A stretch of DNA of 64,000 nt from Methylocystis sp. (GCA_016178015.1 JACOUB010000047.1:1-64000); one strand, 5' to 3'. Shown: positions 54,117 to 63,806, counted from the first letter of the stretch. Numbers and translations are program-made. The notes: generated from the letters alone by a model not told the origin.

Positions 54117-55523
54117 TCACCTCATCCGAAACCGATTGCGCAAGGCGAGGCCGAGCAGGAACAACAGCACGAGGCCGAGCACGGATTGAATGTCGCCGAT
54201 GATTTTCGCCCAGGCGGAAAGCTCTTCGACCTTCGGCTTGTAGGGCAGCAGCGAGAAGAGATTTGTGACGCTGAGACCCGCCGCGACATCGTATGCCAGA
54301 GGCGCGTCGCCATGAACCGGCGCCAGCGCGAAGAAAACGGCGCCGGGCGCGAACAGAACGACGAGCCAGAAGATCGGCCGCGCGACGCTCTGACCATAGC
54401 CGCTCGAAATCTCGTAGGCCCAATTCAGCGACCGTTGGAGCGACCAGCGCGGCTCCAACGCACGGCGGGCGCGCAATTCCTGGGCGAAGAAGAATTGCTC
54501 GTCCGCGTGTTTTTTCACCCGCTCCATTTCGGCCTTGAGGCGTTCGTACGCGTAGACCTGGCGCTGCGCGTGGCCTTTATCTTTCGGCGGCGGCGGCCAT
54601 GTCGCACCATGCCATTCGGTAGCTTCGCGCAGCTTGGCGTCTCGGAAATCGGGGACCGACGTTTGAAAATCAGCAACGGCGAAAACAGTAAGAGATTTGA
54701 ATTCGGCGGCGAGGAAGTCGGCATGACCGCAGAACGTCGCCTCGCGGAAGTAGGCGAAGTCGGAGAACGCCGCCTCGTCGAAGTTGGCATCGCCGGAGAA
54801 CATCACCTTTCCGAAAGTGGCGTTGCCGGAGAACATCGCCTTTTTGAAGCCGGCGGCGCCGAAGAATGCCGTCTCGCCGAAGTCGGCGTCGCCGGAGAAC
54901 GCTGCTTCCATAAAGGTAGCGACACCGGAGAATTTCGCGCCGCCGAATGAGGCTCCGAAGGAGAACGCCGCCTTGAAGAAGTTGGCGCCGCCGTAGAACG
55001 CCGCCTTGTAAAAGGCGGCGGCGCCGAAGAATGCCGCCTCGCTGAACTCCGCGTCGCCGGAGAACGCCGCTTCCATAAAGGTGGCACTGCCGAAGAACGC
55101 GGCCTTGAAGAAGGTGACGCCACCGGAGAACGCCGCTTTTTCGAAGAAGCCGCTGCGTGGGAATAGGAAGCCAGAAAAGCTAACCCTGCAGTCGAAACGG
55201 CAGCTGCGGAAATCAATGTCTTGGGTCGGCGGTGGCGGTTTTGCATCAACTTGACCGGCGCGGTCGGCGAATTTTCGGGTGAACTCAGCTTGTTCGGTTG
55301 GCGAGATCCAGGTTAATTCGGATTCGGGCAAACCCTTCTTCTTCAGTTCCCCACGCTGCTCGTGCGATAGAACGCTTGCCATCCATCGGTTCCATGCTGC
55401 CCGATTCTGGGCGGCGAGATCGTGGTCCCACTCCCCTTTCTTCGCCTGCTCCCCGTACATCGTCGCCAGCCAATACCAAGGGTTCTCATTGGCCGGCGTC
55501 AATTTTCGTTCGTTGTCGCTCAT
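54117..55523 (-). CDS. Pentapeptide-repeat protein with C-terminal membrane helices
   Basis: 468 residues from ATG at 55523. Residues ~110-300 consist of some 30 degenerate pentapeptides with F at the centre, such as FSGDAEFSEAAFFGAAAFYK, which would fold into a right-handed beta-helix. Then come a charged helical linker (YERLKAEMERVKKHADEQFF) and three hydrophobic segments (WLVVLFAPGAVFFALAP near 385, YDVAAGLSVTNLFSLLPYKP, SVLGLVLLFLLGLALRNRF). Similar proteins occur singly in many genomes, some annotated with ion-channel-like C-termini. The function is unknown. Confidence 0.8.
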   Translation of the reverse strand: MSDNERKLTPANENPWYWLATMYGEQAKKGEWDHDLAAQNRAAWNRWMASVLSHEQRGELKKKGLPESELTWISPTEQAEFTRKFADRAGQVDAKPPPPTQDIDFRSCRFDCRVSFSGFLFPRSGFFEKAAFSGGVTFFKAAFFGSATFMEAAFSGDAEFSEAAFFGAAAFYKAAFYGGANFFKAAFSFGASFGGAKFSGVATFMEAAFSGDADFGETAFFGAAGFKKAMFSGNATFGKVMFSGDANFDEAAFSDFAYFREATFCGHADFLAAEFKSLTVFAVADFQTSVPDFRDAKLREATEWHGATWPPPPKDKGHAQRQVYAYERLKAEMERVKKHADEQFFFAQELRARRALEPRWSLQRSLNWAYEISSGYGQSVARPIFWLVVLFAPGAVFFALAPVHGDAPLAYDVAAGLSVTNLFSLLPYKPKVEELSAWAKIIGDIQSVLGLVLLFLLGLALRNRFRMR

Positions 55524-55623
55524 CGGCAAAGGCTTTCGTGAAAGGCGGTTGCGGCGAGGAAAAGCGCGCGAGCGGGGCGTGTCAAGGATGGGACGGGAAG
55601 GCTCCGCCCAACCTTGCATAACC

Positions 55624-55639
55624 GTAGTCCATGGGCTAC
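55624..55639. promoter_or_regulatory. Operator-like palindrome of the higBA module
   Basis: GTAGTCCATGGGCTAC is a 16-base inverted repeat with one mismatched pair, eight bases upstream of the toxin ATG. Related GTAGTCCATGGACTAC-type sites precede many HigB-like operons as I recall, and the antitoxin would bind here. Confidence 0.6.
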
Positions 55640-55647
55640 ATGGATCG

Positions 55648-55944
55648 ATGATCGAAATCCGCGAAACGGAGGTCTTCGCCAAATGGCTGCGGGGTCTCGA
55701 AGACGCTCGCGCCAAGGCGAAGATCGCCGCGCGGGTCAGGCGTCTGGCGTTCGGCAATCCGGGCGATGTCGCTCCTGTCGGCGAAGGCGTGAGCGAACTG
55801 CGGATTCATGCCGGTCCAGGGTATCGGGTCTATTTCGTGCAACGCGGCCTGGCCGTGATCATCCTGCTTTGCGGCGGCGACAAGAGCACGCAACCCAAGG
55901 ATATCGCCGCGGCCAAGGCGTTGGCGAAGACCTTGAAGGAATAA
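55648..55944 (+). CDS. higB: HigB/RelE-type toxin (phage Gp49-like)
   Basis: 98 residues. Pattern of the DUF891/Gp49 group: MIEIRETEVFAKWLRGLEDA, RLAFGNPGDVAPVGEGVSEL, RIHAGPGYRVYFVQRGLAVI and LLCGGDKSTQPKDIAAAKAL. These toxins cleave ribosome-bound mRNA. It is the first gene, five bases before the antitoxin gene, with an operator-like palindrome in front. Confidence 0.9.
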   Translation: MIEIRETEVFAKWLRGLEDARAKAKIAARVRRLAFGNPGDVAPVGEGVSELRIHAGPGYRVYFVQRGLAVIILLCGGDKSTQPKDIAAAKALAKTLKE

Positions 55945-55949
55945 AGACG

Positions 55950-56237
55950 ATGACCACGCCAACACAGGTCTTTGATCCCGCATCCTATCTCGATAACAGC
56001 GAGGCGATGGCGGCCTATATGTCCGAGGCGCTCGAAACCGGCGACCCGGCCTTCATCGCGGACGCGCTCGGGGTGATCGCACGGGCGCGCGGCATGACGC
56101 AGGTCGCGAAGGACGCCGGCCTTTCCCGCGAAAGTCTTTATCGGGCCTTGAGCGGCGAGGGAAATCCCGAATTCGCCACCGTGCTGAAAGTGATGCAGGC
56201 GATCGGCCTCAAACTTTCGGCGTCATCGATCGGCTGA
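55950..56237 (+). CDS. higA: HigA-type antitoxin (probable addiction module antidote)
   Basis: 95 residues. The antidote family pattern is FDPASYLDNSEAMAAYMSEA, PAFIADALGVIARARGMTQV and the helix-turn-helix KDAGLSRESLYRALSGEGNP EFATVLKVMQAIGLKL. It pairs with the preceding HigB-like toxin and should repress the promoter. A shared terminator hairpin with the convergent amtB lies just downstream. Confidence 0.92.
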   Translation: MTTPTQVFDPASYLDNSEAMAAYMSEALETGDPAFIADALGVIARARGMTQVAKDAGLSRESLYRALSGEGNPEFATVLKVMQAIGLKLSASSIG

Positions 56238-56240
56238 CCA

Positions 56241-56265
56241 AAGAAAACGGCGCCCGTGGGCGCCG
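56241..56265 (-). terminator. Intrinsic terminator after amtB, possibly bidirectional
   Basis: CGGCGCCC and GGGCGCCG form an eight-base stem with a GT centre (56248-56265). On the minus strand it is followed by TTTTCTTT, the T-run of a rho-independent terminator, 29 bases after the amtB stop. On the plus strand it could also stop higBA transcripts, though no T-run follows there. Confidence 0.75.
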
Positions 56266-56293
56266 CTTCAGTGTTGGTCATGCGTCGGGAGGA

Positions 56294-57799
56294 TCAGAAG
56301 TTGTAGGCGCGTTCGCCGTGGTCGCGGACGTCGAGGCCTTCGCGTTCGGCTTCGGGTTCGACGCGCAGGCCGATGACGAGATCGACGAGCTTGTAAAGGA
56401 TCGCCGAGCCGACGCCCGACCACAGCAGCGTCGCCAGCACCGCCGTTCCTTGCGCGATCATTTGCGCGCCGAAATCGTACTTGCCGGCGAAATTCTCGGC
56501 GATGTTGGTGTAGTCGGTGATGCCGACGCCGCCCAGCGCCGGATTGACCAGAATGCCCGTCGCCAGCGCGCCGGTGACGCCGCCGATGCAGTGGACCCCG
56601 AACACGTCCAAGGCGTCGTCGTAGCCGAGCGCGTTCTTCACCGTGGAGACGAAGAACAGACACAAAGGCGACACGATGAAGCCCAGCGCCAGCGATCCAA
56701 TCGGGCCCGCATAGCCCGACGCCGGCGTCACGGCGACAAGGCCGGCCACAGCGCCGGAGATCAGGCCGAGCATCGACGGCTTGCCCTTCACCATCCATTC
56801 CGTCAACAGCCAGGACAAAGCGGCGGCGGCGGTGGCGACCATCGTGTTCACGAAGGCGAGCGCCGTCGTGCCGTTGGCCTCGAGGTTGGAGCCGGCGTTG
56901 AAGCCGAACCAGCCGACCCACAGCAGCGACGCGCCGATCATCGACATGGTCAGCGAATGCGGCGGCAGGGCTTCTTTGCCATAGCCGATGCGCTTGCCGA
57001 TGATGATCGCGCCCATGAGGCCCGCGATGCCGGCGTTGATGTGCACGACGGTGCCGCCCGCAAAGTCCAGCGCGCCAACGCCATGCATCCAAGGAGCAAT
57101 GCCGCCGGCAAGCCAACCCACTGCGCCGGTGATGCCGTCGATCTTGGCCTGCGCCGCCGCCTTGGCTGCCTCTGTCGTGGCGGCGGCGAGTTCGGTGGCC
57201 GCGTCGACGATGGCGTTGGGATCGGCGACCGCCCACACCCAGTGCGCGATCGGGAAATAGATGACCGTCACCCATAACAGGATGAACACGAAGGTCGCGC
57301 TGAATTTGATGCGCTCGGCGAAGGCGCCGATGATCAAGGCCGGCGTGATCATCGCGAACGTCATTTGGAACACGAAATAGGCGAGTTCCGGGACGACGTG
57401 GCCGGGCGTGAAGGTCGCCGCGTTGGCGCTCGCGTCGACGCCCTTGAGGAAGGCCTTGCCGAGCCCGCCGATGTAATTGTTCAAGCCGCCGCCGTCGCCG
57501 AAGGCGAGCGAGTAGCCGTAAAGGGTCCACAGCACGCCGACGAGCGCGACAATGGTGAAGGTTTGGGTGAGGACCGAGAGCGCGTTCTTGGTGCGCACCA
57601 TGCCGCCATAGAACAGGGCGAGGCCGGGGATCGACATCATCAAAACGAGCGCGCTCGAGGTGAGCAGCCAGGCGGTGTCGCCAGGGTTGGGGGTGGGAGC
57701 ATTGCCGGTGGCGAGGGCCGGCGCCACGCCGCAGACCGCGATCGCAAGTCCGGCGGGGATCGAAGCCGCGCCTGTGCTTCGAAGCAGACCAAGTCTCAT
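56294..57799 (-). CDS. amtB: Ammonium transporter AmtB
   Basis: 501 residues from ATG at 57799, with AGGAG six bases upstream. An N-terminal signal-like helix ending in APALA is followed by eleven membrane segments. The pore histidines are in GTVVHINAGIAGLMGAIIIG and DVFGVHCIGGVTGALATGIL. Family marks are GLALFYGGMVRTKN and FNAGSNLEANG. It conducts ammonium into the cell when nitrogen is scarce and is closed by GlnK binding. It follows glnK after 32 bases. Confidence 0.95.
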   Translation of the reverse strand: MRLGLLRSTGAASIPAGLAIAVCGVAPALATGNAPTPNPGDTAWLLTSSALVLMMSIPGLALFYGGMVRTKNALSVLTQTFTIVALVGVLWTLYGYSLAFGDGGGLNNYIGGLGKAFLKGVDASANAATFTPGHVVPELAYFVFQMTFAMITPALIIGAFAERIKFSATFVFILLWVTVIYFPIAHWVWAVADPNAIVDAATELAAATTEAAKAAAQAKIDGITGAVGWLAGGIAPWMHGVGALDFAGGTVVHINAGIAGLMGAIIIGKRIGYGKEALPPHSLTMSMIGASLLWVGWFGFNAGSNLEANGTTALAFVNTMVATAAAALSWLLTEWMVKGKPSMLGLISGAVAGLVAVTPASGYAGPIGSLALGFIVSPLCLFFVSTVKNALGYDDALDVFGVHCIGGVTGALATGILVNPALGGVGITDYTNIAENFAGKYDFGAQMIAQGTAVLATLLWSGVGSAILYKLVDLVIGLRVEPEAEREGLDVRDHGERAYNF

Positions 57800-57831
57800 T
57801 GGGAACTCCTGATCATTTAAAGGGGAAAGGG

Positions 57832-58203
<372 letters not shown>

Positions 58204-58260
58204 TCACTTGCCCGGCGCCCTACGCCATGACGAGCACCGCTGTGCTCACGGCGCGAGGCC

Positions 58261-58276
58261 TTCAAATGGCGTGCCA
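58261..58276 (-). promoter_or_regulatory. Candidate sigma-54 promoter for glnK-amtB
   Basis: On the minus strand the sequence TGGCACGCCATTTGAA matches the -24/-12 consensus TGGCACGNNNNTTGCW at every fixed position except the C of the -12 GC, which is A. The spacing between the GG and the -12 G is exactly 12 bases. It lies 91 bases before the glnK ATG. glnK-amtB operons are classically NtrC and sigma-54 controlled. Confidence 0.5.
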
Positions 58277-58320
58277 GCTGCCGGCGGGGGCAGGATGGCG
58301 GACGCATATCCGACAGCGCG

Positions 58321-58407
58321 TCAAGGCCGGGCTTGACCCGGCCATCCACGTCTTTGATCTAACGCAGGAAAAAAGGCGTGGATGTTCGCGATAAGCGCGA
58401 GCGTGAC
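58321..58407. repeat. Partial family A repeat
   Basis: A shortened, diverged copy with TCAAGGCCGGGCTTGACCCG, GGCCATCCACG and GCGTGGATG, ending at GCGAGCGTGAC. It lies in the 458-base gap between glnK and the UPF0434 gene; apart from it and the promoter above I see no gene there. Confidence 0.6.
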
Positions 58408-58628
58408 GGGTTAATGTTTCCCGCCGTTCGCATTAGGACCGGCGGACGAGGAGACGTGCCCGAATTCGCACACTGGGCGCCTAAATTATAATCAGCGATC
58501 TGCCCAACTCTTAACGCGTGGAAATGAATTCGCGCCGATGCGCCAGGCAATGTCTTGGGCGCCGCCAGTCGCGGCGCGGAAAAAGAGGGTTTGGAGAGAG
58601 GGCGTCTCTGCGCCGCTCGCCTGGCGAT

Positions 58629-58859
58629 CTAATCGATTCGCCGCGCTTCCTCGGGAAGCATGATTGGAATGCCGTCGCGGATCGGATAGGCGAGCCGCGC
58701 CGAGCGCGAGATCAATTCCTGACGCGCCGCGTCATATTCAAGAGTGGTCTTGGTCAGCGGACAGACTAAAATTTCCAAAAGGCGCGGATCGACGCGCGTC
58801 GGCTCCGTGGCGGAGGGTTTGTTGCCCACGATCGGCGTTTCGTCCGAAGGATCGCTCAT
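58629..58859 (-). CDS. UPF0434/Trm112-like small protein
   Basis: 76 residues from ATG at 58859, which has GGAG five bases upstream. The Trm112-type core is [20 protein letters not shown], ending in [18 protein letters not shown]; of the usual zinc cysteines only one (in VCPLTKT) is kept, as in the YcaR group. The eukaryotic relative activates methyltransferases; the bacterial role is unclear. It is last in the CnoX-LON-UPF0434 string common to Rhizobiales. Confidence 0.9.
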   Translation of the reverse strand: MSDPSDETPIVGNKPSATEPTRVDPRLLEILVCPLTKTTLEYDAARQELISRSARLAYPIRDGIPIMLPEEARRID

Positions 58860-58882
58860 GGGTTCTCCATTCATGGCCTTGC

Positions 58883-59584
58883 TCAATGCAGGGGCGGTCC
58901 GTTGCTTCCATATTGCGCCAGATCGAGTTCGGCAAGGGCGACGAGCATTTCGGCGCGCGCCTTGAGATCGGCGGCTTCCAGCAGCGCTTGCTTTTCGTTT
59001 GCGCCGAACGGACTCATCATGGACAGCGCATTGACCAGCGCCTCGTTTGGCGCGGCGTCGATGCTTGCCCAATCCACGTCGAGCTTGGCGCTCTCGGCGA
59101 ACTTGCGCAGCATGCGGATCATTCCCTCCCGGTCGACCTCGTGTTCTCCCGCGCCGGCTTCGAGATCAGCGTGAAATTCGTCGTAATTGACGCGGCACTG
59201 CCGGTAGAGGGTCGCCGCGGCGATTTCTGCTTCGATGCGGAAGCGCGCGACGCCGGTCAACGCAATGAGGTAGCGGCCGCCGCCCGTTTCCGAGAATTTG
59301 GTGATCCTCCCCGCGCAGCCGATCGAATAAAGTTGCGGCGCCGCTGCTTCTTCATTCTGCTTGGGCAAGGGTTGCACCATGCCGATGATCCGTTCTCCGG
59401 CGATCGCGTCGTCGACCATCGTGACATAGCGTGGTTCGAAAATATTCAGCGGCAATTCTCCGCGCGGCAGCAAGAGCGCGCGCGTCAGCGGAAATACCGG
59501 AACGACGTTCGGCAGCAGGGTCGCGTCTCGGTAGGGCCAGCTGCAACTCATTGGGGCAATGGCGCCGTTCACGCCCCCTCGCAT
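58883..59584 (-). CDS. LON N-terminal (substrate-binding) domain protein
   Basis: 233 residues from ATG at 59584; nearby alternative starts are at 59599 (TTG-type) and 59551. The LON-SB domain is [59 protein letters not shown]. It lacks the AAA+ and protease parts of Lon. Stand-alone members may bind unfolded proteins; the neighbour is a CnoX-type chaperone, which suits a protein-quality-control role. Confidence 0.9.
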   Translation of the reverse strand: MRGGVNGAIAPMSCSWPYRDATLLPNVVPVFPLTRALLLPRGELPLNIFEPRYVTMVDDAIAGERIIGMVQPLPKQNEEAAAPQLYSIGCAGRITKFSETGGGRYLIALTGVARFRIEAEIAAATLYRQCRVNYDEFHADLEAGAGEHEVDREGMIRMLRKFAESAKLDVDWASIDAAPNEALVNALSMMSPFGANEKQALLEAADLKARAEMLVALAELDLAQYGSNGPPLH

Positions 59585-59798
59585 GTCTGCTCTAAGCAAG
59601 ATCGCGCCGATCGACTCGATGTGAAACGCGCATCCTGCTCCCTTTCAAAAACACCAACCCTCCCCGGTTCACATCGATCCAACGTGGCCCGGTCAGGCTC
59701 CAAGGCGCGCCCGCTCGCGGTTCCGATCCGGCGAAATCGTCGTATTTTAAGCGATTTCCTCGGAACTGAACCCGGAATCTCATCGAGACCGGGCGTTT

Positions 59799-60695
59799 TC
59801 AGGAAAACAGCAGCGACGACAACCGCCGCCGTGCGTCGATCGTCGCCTTTTCCATCGGCCCCCAAGCTTCGAAAAACTGGACGAGCTGTTTTCTTGCCCC
59901 GTCATCGTTCCAACTACGGTCCTTGCGCACGATGTCAAGCAGCGCGTTCGCCGCGTCCTCGCGACGGCCGCCCGCGTTGAGCGCAAGAGCGAGGTCGAAA
60001 CGGGCCTGCAGATCGTCGGGATCGCCAGCGACGCGCTTTTGCAGTTCGTCGATTTCGTCGAGGCCGGAGGCTTGCAGCGCGTTTTCCAGGGCCGCCGCGC
60101 TCGCTGCGACGCTGGCGTCCTGCCGCGTCGCCGGCGGAAGTCCGTCGAGCAGGGCGCAGGCCGCCGCGAAGCGGTCGGCGTCGACATAGAGCTGGATGAG
60201 TTCGGCGACCGCCTTGGCATGCGGCGGTTCGCGTGCGGCGAGCTCCAGCAGCATGGCTTCGGCCGCAGCGAGATCGCCCGCGCCGATTGCCGCTTCGGCG
60301 GCAAGCAAAGCGTCGCCGTCGTCGTCGAGCGGCCCTGCGAGGCGCTCGATGAAGCCCCTGACCTGATGTTCCGGGAGAGCGCCCATGAAACCGTCCACGG
60401 GGCGGCCGCGTTGAAAGACGACGACCGCCGGGATGGACTTGACGCCGAGCTGAGCGGCGATTTCCGGATGCTCGTCGATGTTCATCTTCACGAGCTTCAC
60501 CTTGCCGCTCGTGGCTTTGACGAGTCGCTCGAGCGTGGGGGCGAGTTGTTTGCAGGGACCGCACCACGGCGCCCAGAAATCGACGAGGACCGGTTGGCGT
60601 ACGGACGGTTCGAGGACGTCGGCCCGGAAGCTCGCGGCCGTCGTCTCGCGCGCCGCGGCGCCGCTCGGCGCGGCCTCAGTATGGTCAGCTGGCAT
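59799..60695 (-). CDS. Thioredoxin-TPR chaperedoxin (CnoX/YbbN-like)
   Basis: 298 residues with GGAGAGG before the ATG. Residues ~20-120 are a thioredoxin fold with the active site WAPWCGPCKQ (Cys45, Cys48). Then come TPR-like helices (LAAEAAIGAGDLAAAEAMLL and others). CnoX protects proteins during oxidative stress and hands them to GroEL. The E. coli protein has lost the CxxC pair; this one keeps WCGPC, so it may also be a working oxidoreductase. The gene heads the LON-UPF0434 string. Confidence 0.92.
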   Translation of the reverse strand: MPADHTEAAPSGAAARETTAASFRADVLEPSVRQPVLVDFWAPWCGPCKQLAPTLERLVKATSGKVKLVKMNIDEHPEIAAQLGVKSIPAVVVFQRGRPVDGFMGALPEHQVRGFIERLAGPLDDDGDALLAAEAAIGAGDLAAAEAMLLELAAREPPHAKAVAELIQLYVDADRFAAACALLDGLPPATRQDASVAASAAALENALQASGLDEIDELQKRVAGDPDDLQARFDLALALNAGGRREDAANALLDIVRKDRSWNDDGARKQLVQFFEAWGPMEKATIDARRRLSSLLFS

Positions 60696-60746
60696 TGCGC
60701 CTCTCCTCCGGCGATCGCTCGTCGCGCTCGTCTCCTAAGCGCGGCC

Positions 60747-61478
60747 TCAAATTCTCACGAAAGTGAGGTAAACCGGCTCCACTCCCGCCGCCAACGCCTT
60801 GCTCTCGTATTTGGTCCGCGTCCAGCCGTCCCATGGGGCCAGCCAATCTGCGGCGCTCTGCGCGGTCCATGCGAAATCGGCGCAAGCGCGCAGATGGGCC
60901 AACGCCCAACCGCCATAGGCGTCGATGTCGGTGGCCAGGCGCAATTGCGCGCCCTTTTTCATGATTCGCGCCAGCCTGGCGAGATTTTCCGGCGATATGA
61001 AGCGGCGCTTGTGGTGGCGGCGTTTGAGCCAAGGATCGGGATAGAGCAAAAAAACCCGCCCGACGCTTGCGGAAGGCAACCAATCGATCACCTCGGCGGC
61101 GTCGCCGCGATGCACTCTGATGTTGGTCAGCCCTCGCGCCTCGACGCGGGCGAGCAATTTGGCCACGCCATTGACGAAAGGCTCGCAGCCGATGAAGCCG
61201 ATGTCGCCATTGCGAGCGGCCGCCTCGGCGAGATGCTCGCCGTCGCCGAAGCCGATCTCCAGCCAAACGTCGCGCACCGGCGTCGCGAACAAATCTGCCA
61301 GCGCGCCCAGGGGCGAGGAAAGATCGCAAGCGAGCCGGGGCGACAGCTGATCGAGCAATTCCGCCTGGCGCCGGCTCAGGGGTCGACCCTTGCTACGGCC
61401 GTAAAGACGGCGCGGCGTGAAATTCTCTTTGACGTCCCGTTCGGGGTTCTCGCTCGGTTGGGCGTGTTTCAGGGACAT
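60747..61478 (-). CDS. trmB: tRNA (guanine-N7)-methyltransferase TrmB
   Basis: 243 residues. The SAM site is VWLEIGFGDGEHLAEAAARN, and the TrmB motifs are IGCEPFVNGVAKLL, VFLLYPDPWLKRRHHKRRFI and WTRTKYESKA near the C-terminus. It makes m7G46 in tRNA. It starts nine bases after the metK stop, so it is expressed together with the supplier of its cofactor. Confidence 0.95.
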   Translation of the reverse strand: MSLKHAQPSENPERDVKENFTPRRLYGRSKGRPLSRRQAELLDQLSPRLACDLSSPLGALADLFATPVRDVWLEIGFGDGEHLAEAAARNGDIGFIGCEPFVNGVAKLLARVEARGLTNIRVHRGDAAEVIDWLPSASVGRVFLLYPDPWLKRRHHKRRFISPENLARLARIMKKGAQLRLATDIDAYGGWALAHLRACADFAWTAQSAADWLAPWDGWTRTKYESKALAAGVEPVYLTFVRI

Positions 61479-61487
61479 GCCGGGCGG

Positions 61488-62684
61488 TCAGGCGAAATGG
61501 GCCTTCAGCTGGTCGACGAGGTCGGTCTTCTCCCAGGAGAAGCCGCCGTCTCCGTCTGGCGCGCGTCCGAAATGGCCGTAGGCCGAGGTGCGGGCATAGA
61601 TCGGCCGGTTAAGCTGCAGGTGCTCCCTGATGCCGCGCGGCGAGAGCCGCATGATTTGCGGCAGCACCGCCTCTAATGCGTCCTCGGCGACTTTACCGGC
61701 GCCGTGTAGGTCGACATAGATCGACAACGGCTCCGTAACGCCGATGGCGTAGGAGAGTTGCAGGGTGCAGCGATCGGCGAGGCCGGCTGCGACGATGTTC
61801 TTAGCGAGGTAGCGGGCGGCGTAGGCGGCCGAGCGGTCGACCTTGGTCGGATCCTTGCCCGAGAAAGCGCCGCCGCCGTGCGGCGCGGCGCCGCCGTAAG
61901 TGTCGACGATGATCTTGCGCCCGGTAAGGCCAGCGTCGCCGTCGGGACCGCCGATATGGAATTTGCCGGTCGGATTGACGTGCCAGACCGTGTCCTTGGT
62001 CACCCATTCGCGCGGCAGCGCCTCGAGGATATATGGCTCGGCGATGGCGCGCACGTCCTCGGCGGTCAAATCCTCTTGGACGTGCTGATGCGACAGCACG
62101 ATCTGCGCGGCGGCCACCGGCTTGCCGCCTTCGTAGCGGACGGTCACTTGGCTCTTGGCGTCCGGTCCGAGCGCTTTTTCGCGGCCGGAATGGCGCGCCT
62201 GCGCCAGCTTCTCGAGTATCTTGTGCGAATAATAGATCGGCGCCGGCAACAGGTCCGGAGTTTCGCGGCAGGCGTAGCCGAACATGATGCCCTGATCGCC
62301 CGCGCCTTCGTCCTTGTTGCCGGCCGCATCGACGCCCTGGGCGATGTCGGCGGACTGCGCATGCAACAGCACCTCTACCTTGGCGCGCTCCCAATGGAAG
62401 CCTGCCTGTTCGTAGCCGATCGACTTGATGGCCTGCCTGGCGGTCTCGATGATGTGCTCGCTCGAGATGGCGGGACCGCGCACCTCTCCGGCGATCACCA
62501 CGCGGTTGGTGGTGGCGAGCGTCTCGGCGGCGACGCGGATCTGATAGGGATCGAGCCCAACCCTGGCGCCTTCGCGGAAAAACAAATCCACGATTTCGTC
62601 GGATATGCGGTCGCAGACCTTGTCCGGGTGGCCTTCAGAAACCGATTCGCTGGTGAAAAAATAATTCTGCCGGGTCAAATGCAT
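61488..62684 (-). CDS. metK: S-adenosylmethionine synthetase
   Basis: 398 residues. MetK motifs: [55 protein letters not shown] and [20 protein letters not shown]. It makes SAM from methionine and ATP. I compared the 165-base leader upstream with the SAM-responsive riboswitch patterns I know and found no convincing match. The HTH gene upstream and trmB downstream form a familiar Rhizobiales order. Confidence 0.97.
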   Translation of the reverse strand: MHLTRQNYFFTSESVSEGHPDKVCDRISDEIVDLFFREGARVGLDPYQIRVAAETLATTNRVVIAGEVRGPAISSEHIIETARQAIKSIGYEQAGFHWERAKVEVLLHAQSADIAQGVDAAGNKDEGAGDQGIMFGYACRETPDLLPAPIYYSHKILEKLAQARHSGREKALGPDAKSQVTVRYEGGKPVAAAQIVLSHQHVQEDLTAEDVRAIAEPYILEALPREWVTKDTVWHVNPTGKFHIGGPDGDAGLTGRKIIVDTYGGAAPHGGGAFSGKDPTKVDRSAAYAARYLAKNIVAAGLADRCTLQLSYAIGVTEPLSIYVDLHGAGKVAEDALEAVLPQIMRLSPRGIREHLQLNRPIYARTSAYGHFGRAPDGDGGFSWEKTDLVDQLKAHFA

Positions 62685-62849
62685 CTCCGCTTAGGGTTGC
62701 CGGCGCGCCCGTCTGGCGGCCGAACTTTGCGCGGGTCGATGATGTGGCAGCGGGCGTTCGTTTCGTCAAGTTATTCGACCCGAGAGGTTCGTCGCGGGCC
62801 GAACTTGCGCACGATGGGGTCGTCCAAGCCGGATCACGGCCTCGCACGG

Positions 62850-63284
62850 TCACTCAGCGGCGGTCTCGTTCGCTTTTTCGGAACGTTCCTCCTGGTCGGC
62901 CAGGGTGGCGATCAGGTCGATCACTTTCTTGCGGACTTTGGAGTCCTTGATGCGCGCGAAGGCGCGATTGAGGTGGAGCCCCTCCGCGGTCGACAAGAAA
63001 TCCACGACGAATTGCGAAGACGATTCTTCCGCAAATCCTGGGGCCGAGTTTCCGGACGTCGGCGCGCCGTCGAAAAAGAAGGAAGGCGGCACTCTCAATG
63101 TTTTCGAAATCTGCTGCAGCCGACTGGCGCCGATGCGGTTGGTGCCTTTTTCGTATTTTTGGACCTGCTGGAAGGTCAGCCCCAAAGCGTCGCCCAGCTT
63201 TTCCTGGCTCATTTTCAGCAGCACGCGTTGCAGTCGCACACGGCTTCCGACGTGGCGATCGATTGGATCGGGCGTTTTTTTCAC
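62850..63284 (-). CDS. XRE-family regulator of the PhrR/PraR type
   Basis: 144 residues starting with GTG at 63284. The pattern DPIDRHVGSRVRLQRVLLKM, SQEKLGDALGLTFQQVQKYE and KGTNRIGASRLQQISKTLRV is the helix-turn-helix of the small Rhizobiales repressors that include PhrR and PraR. A variable C-terminal part follows (FVVDFLSTAEGLHLNRAFAR). PraR represses quorum-sensing and attachment genes in Rhizobium; whether this protein does so is unknown. It lies 165 bases upstream of metK. Confidence 0.87.
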   Translation of the reverse strand: MKKTPDPIDRHVGSRVRLQRVLLKMSQEKLGDALGLTFQQVQKYEKGTNRIGASRLQQISKTLRVPPSFFFDGAPTSGNSAPGFAEESSSQFVVDFLSTAEGLHLNRAFARIKDSKVRKKVIDLIATLADQEERSEKANETAAE

Positions 63285-63806
63285 GGTTCTTGGTCCCCCT
63301 GCCGCGTTTTAGCTCAGTTCATGGACGGATAGAGCGGAAGATCGGCACTCGCTTCGTCACGTTTGAGCTGCGCCGGCCGACGTGGTTGGCAGGCGAACGC
63401 CCGAGAATCGCTCACAGGTTGTTTTCTTAAATGGCGTTTTTCGAGCCGTGACGACGATCTTCCCGCTTTTGCCACATTTAGAACTCGGCTTCGCCAATAA
63501 GTCAAACGCGGCGGCGGTCTGCGGGACACGATCTTTAAAAGGGGCTTACGTTCGTATCCTGTACATATTATATTACACGCAGCAACACGCCGCGAAAGCG
63601 GCGAGAAGGGGCGCCACAAGCGCAAAAGCGATGGGCGCCGAATTTCTCGGATTCTCGCAACCTCTTGAAAGGGCGATAATTAGGGAGATGCGCCTGCAGC
63701 CGCGCTCGCGGCGGGGCAAGGAAGCGTTCGGCCGGCGCGTGTCGCGCCGGAGGGTCTCGTCGCTCGCAGGGCGCGGGGCGGTCACTGTTCATCTTGGAGG
63801 CGCCAC
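63285..63806. other. Intergenic region between the HTH regulator and folE
   Basis: About 520 bases between divergent genes, with no ORF that carries a family signature. An AT-rich patch around 63553-63577 (CGTATCCTGTACATATTATA) is a likely promoter zone. The GC-rich stretch 63700-63770 is rich in short palindromes but has no clear terminator. Confidence 0.5.

Noticed and set aside
54500-55200. Regular ~15-base and longer periodic repeats suggestive of an array
   Set aside because: These are the pentapeptide codons of one protein; there are no unique spacers, so no CRISPR. The periodicity in 16.5-17.9 kb is likewise protein repeats.
62685-62849. Possible SAM-responsive riboswitch before metK
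   Set aside because: I could not match the leader to the conserved cores or pseudoknot patterns of the SAM/SAH riboswitch classes I know. A covariance-model search would decide.
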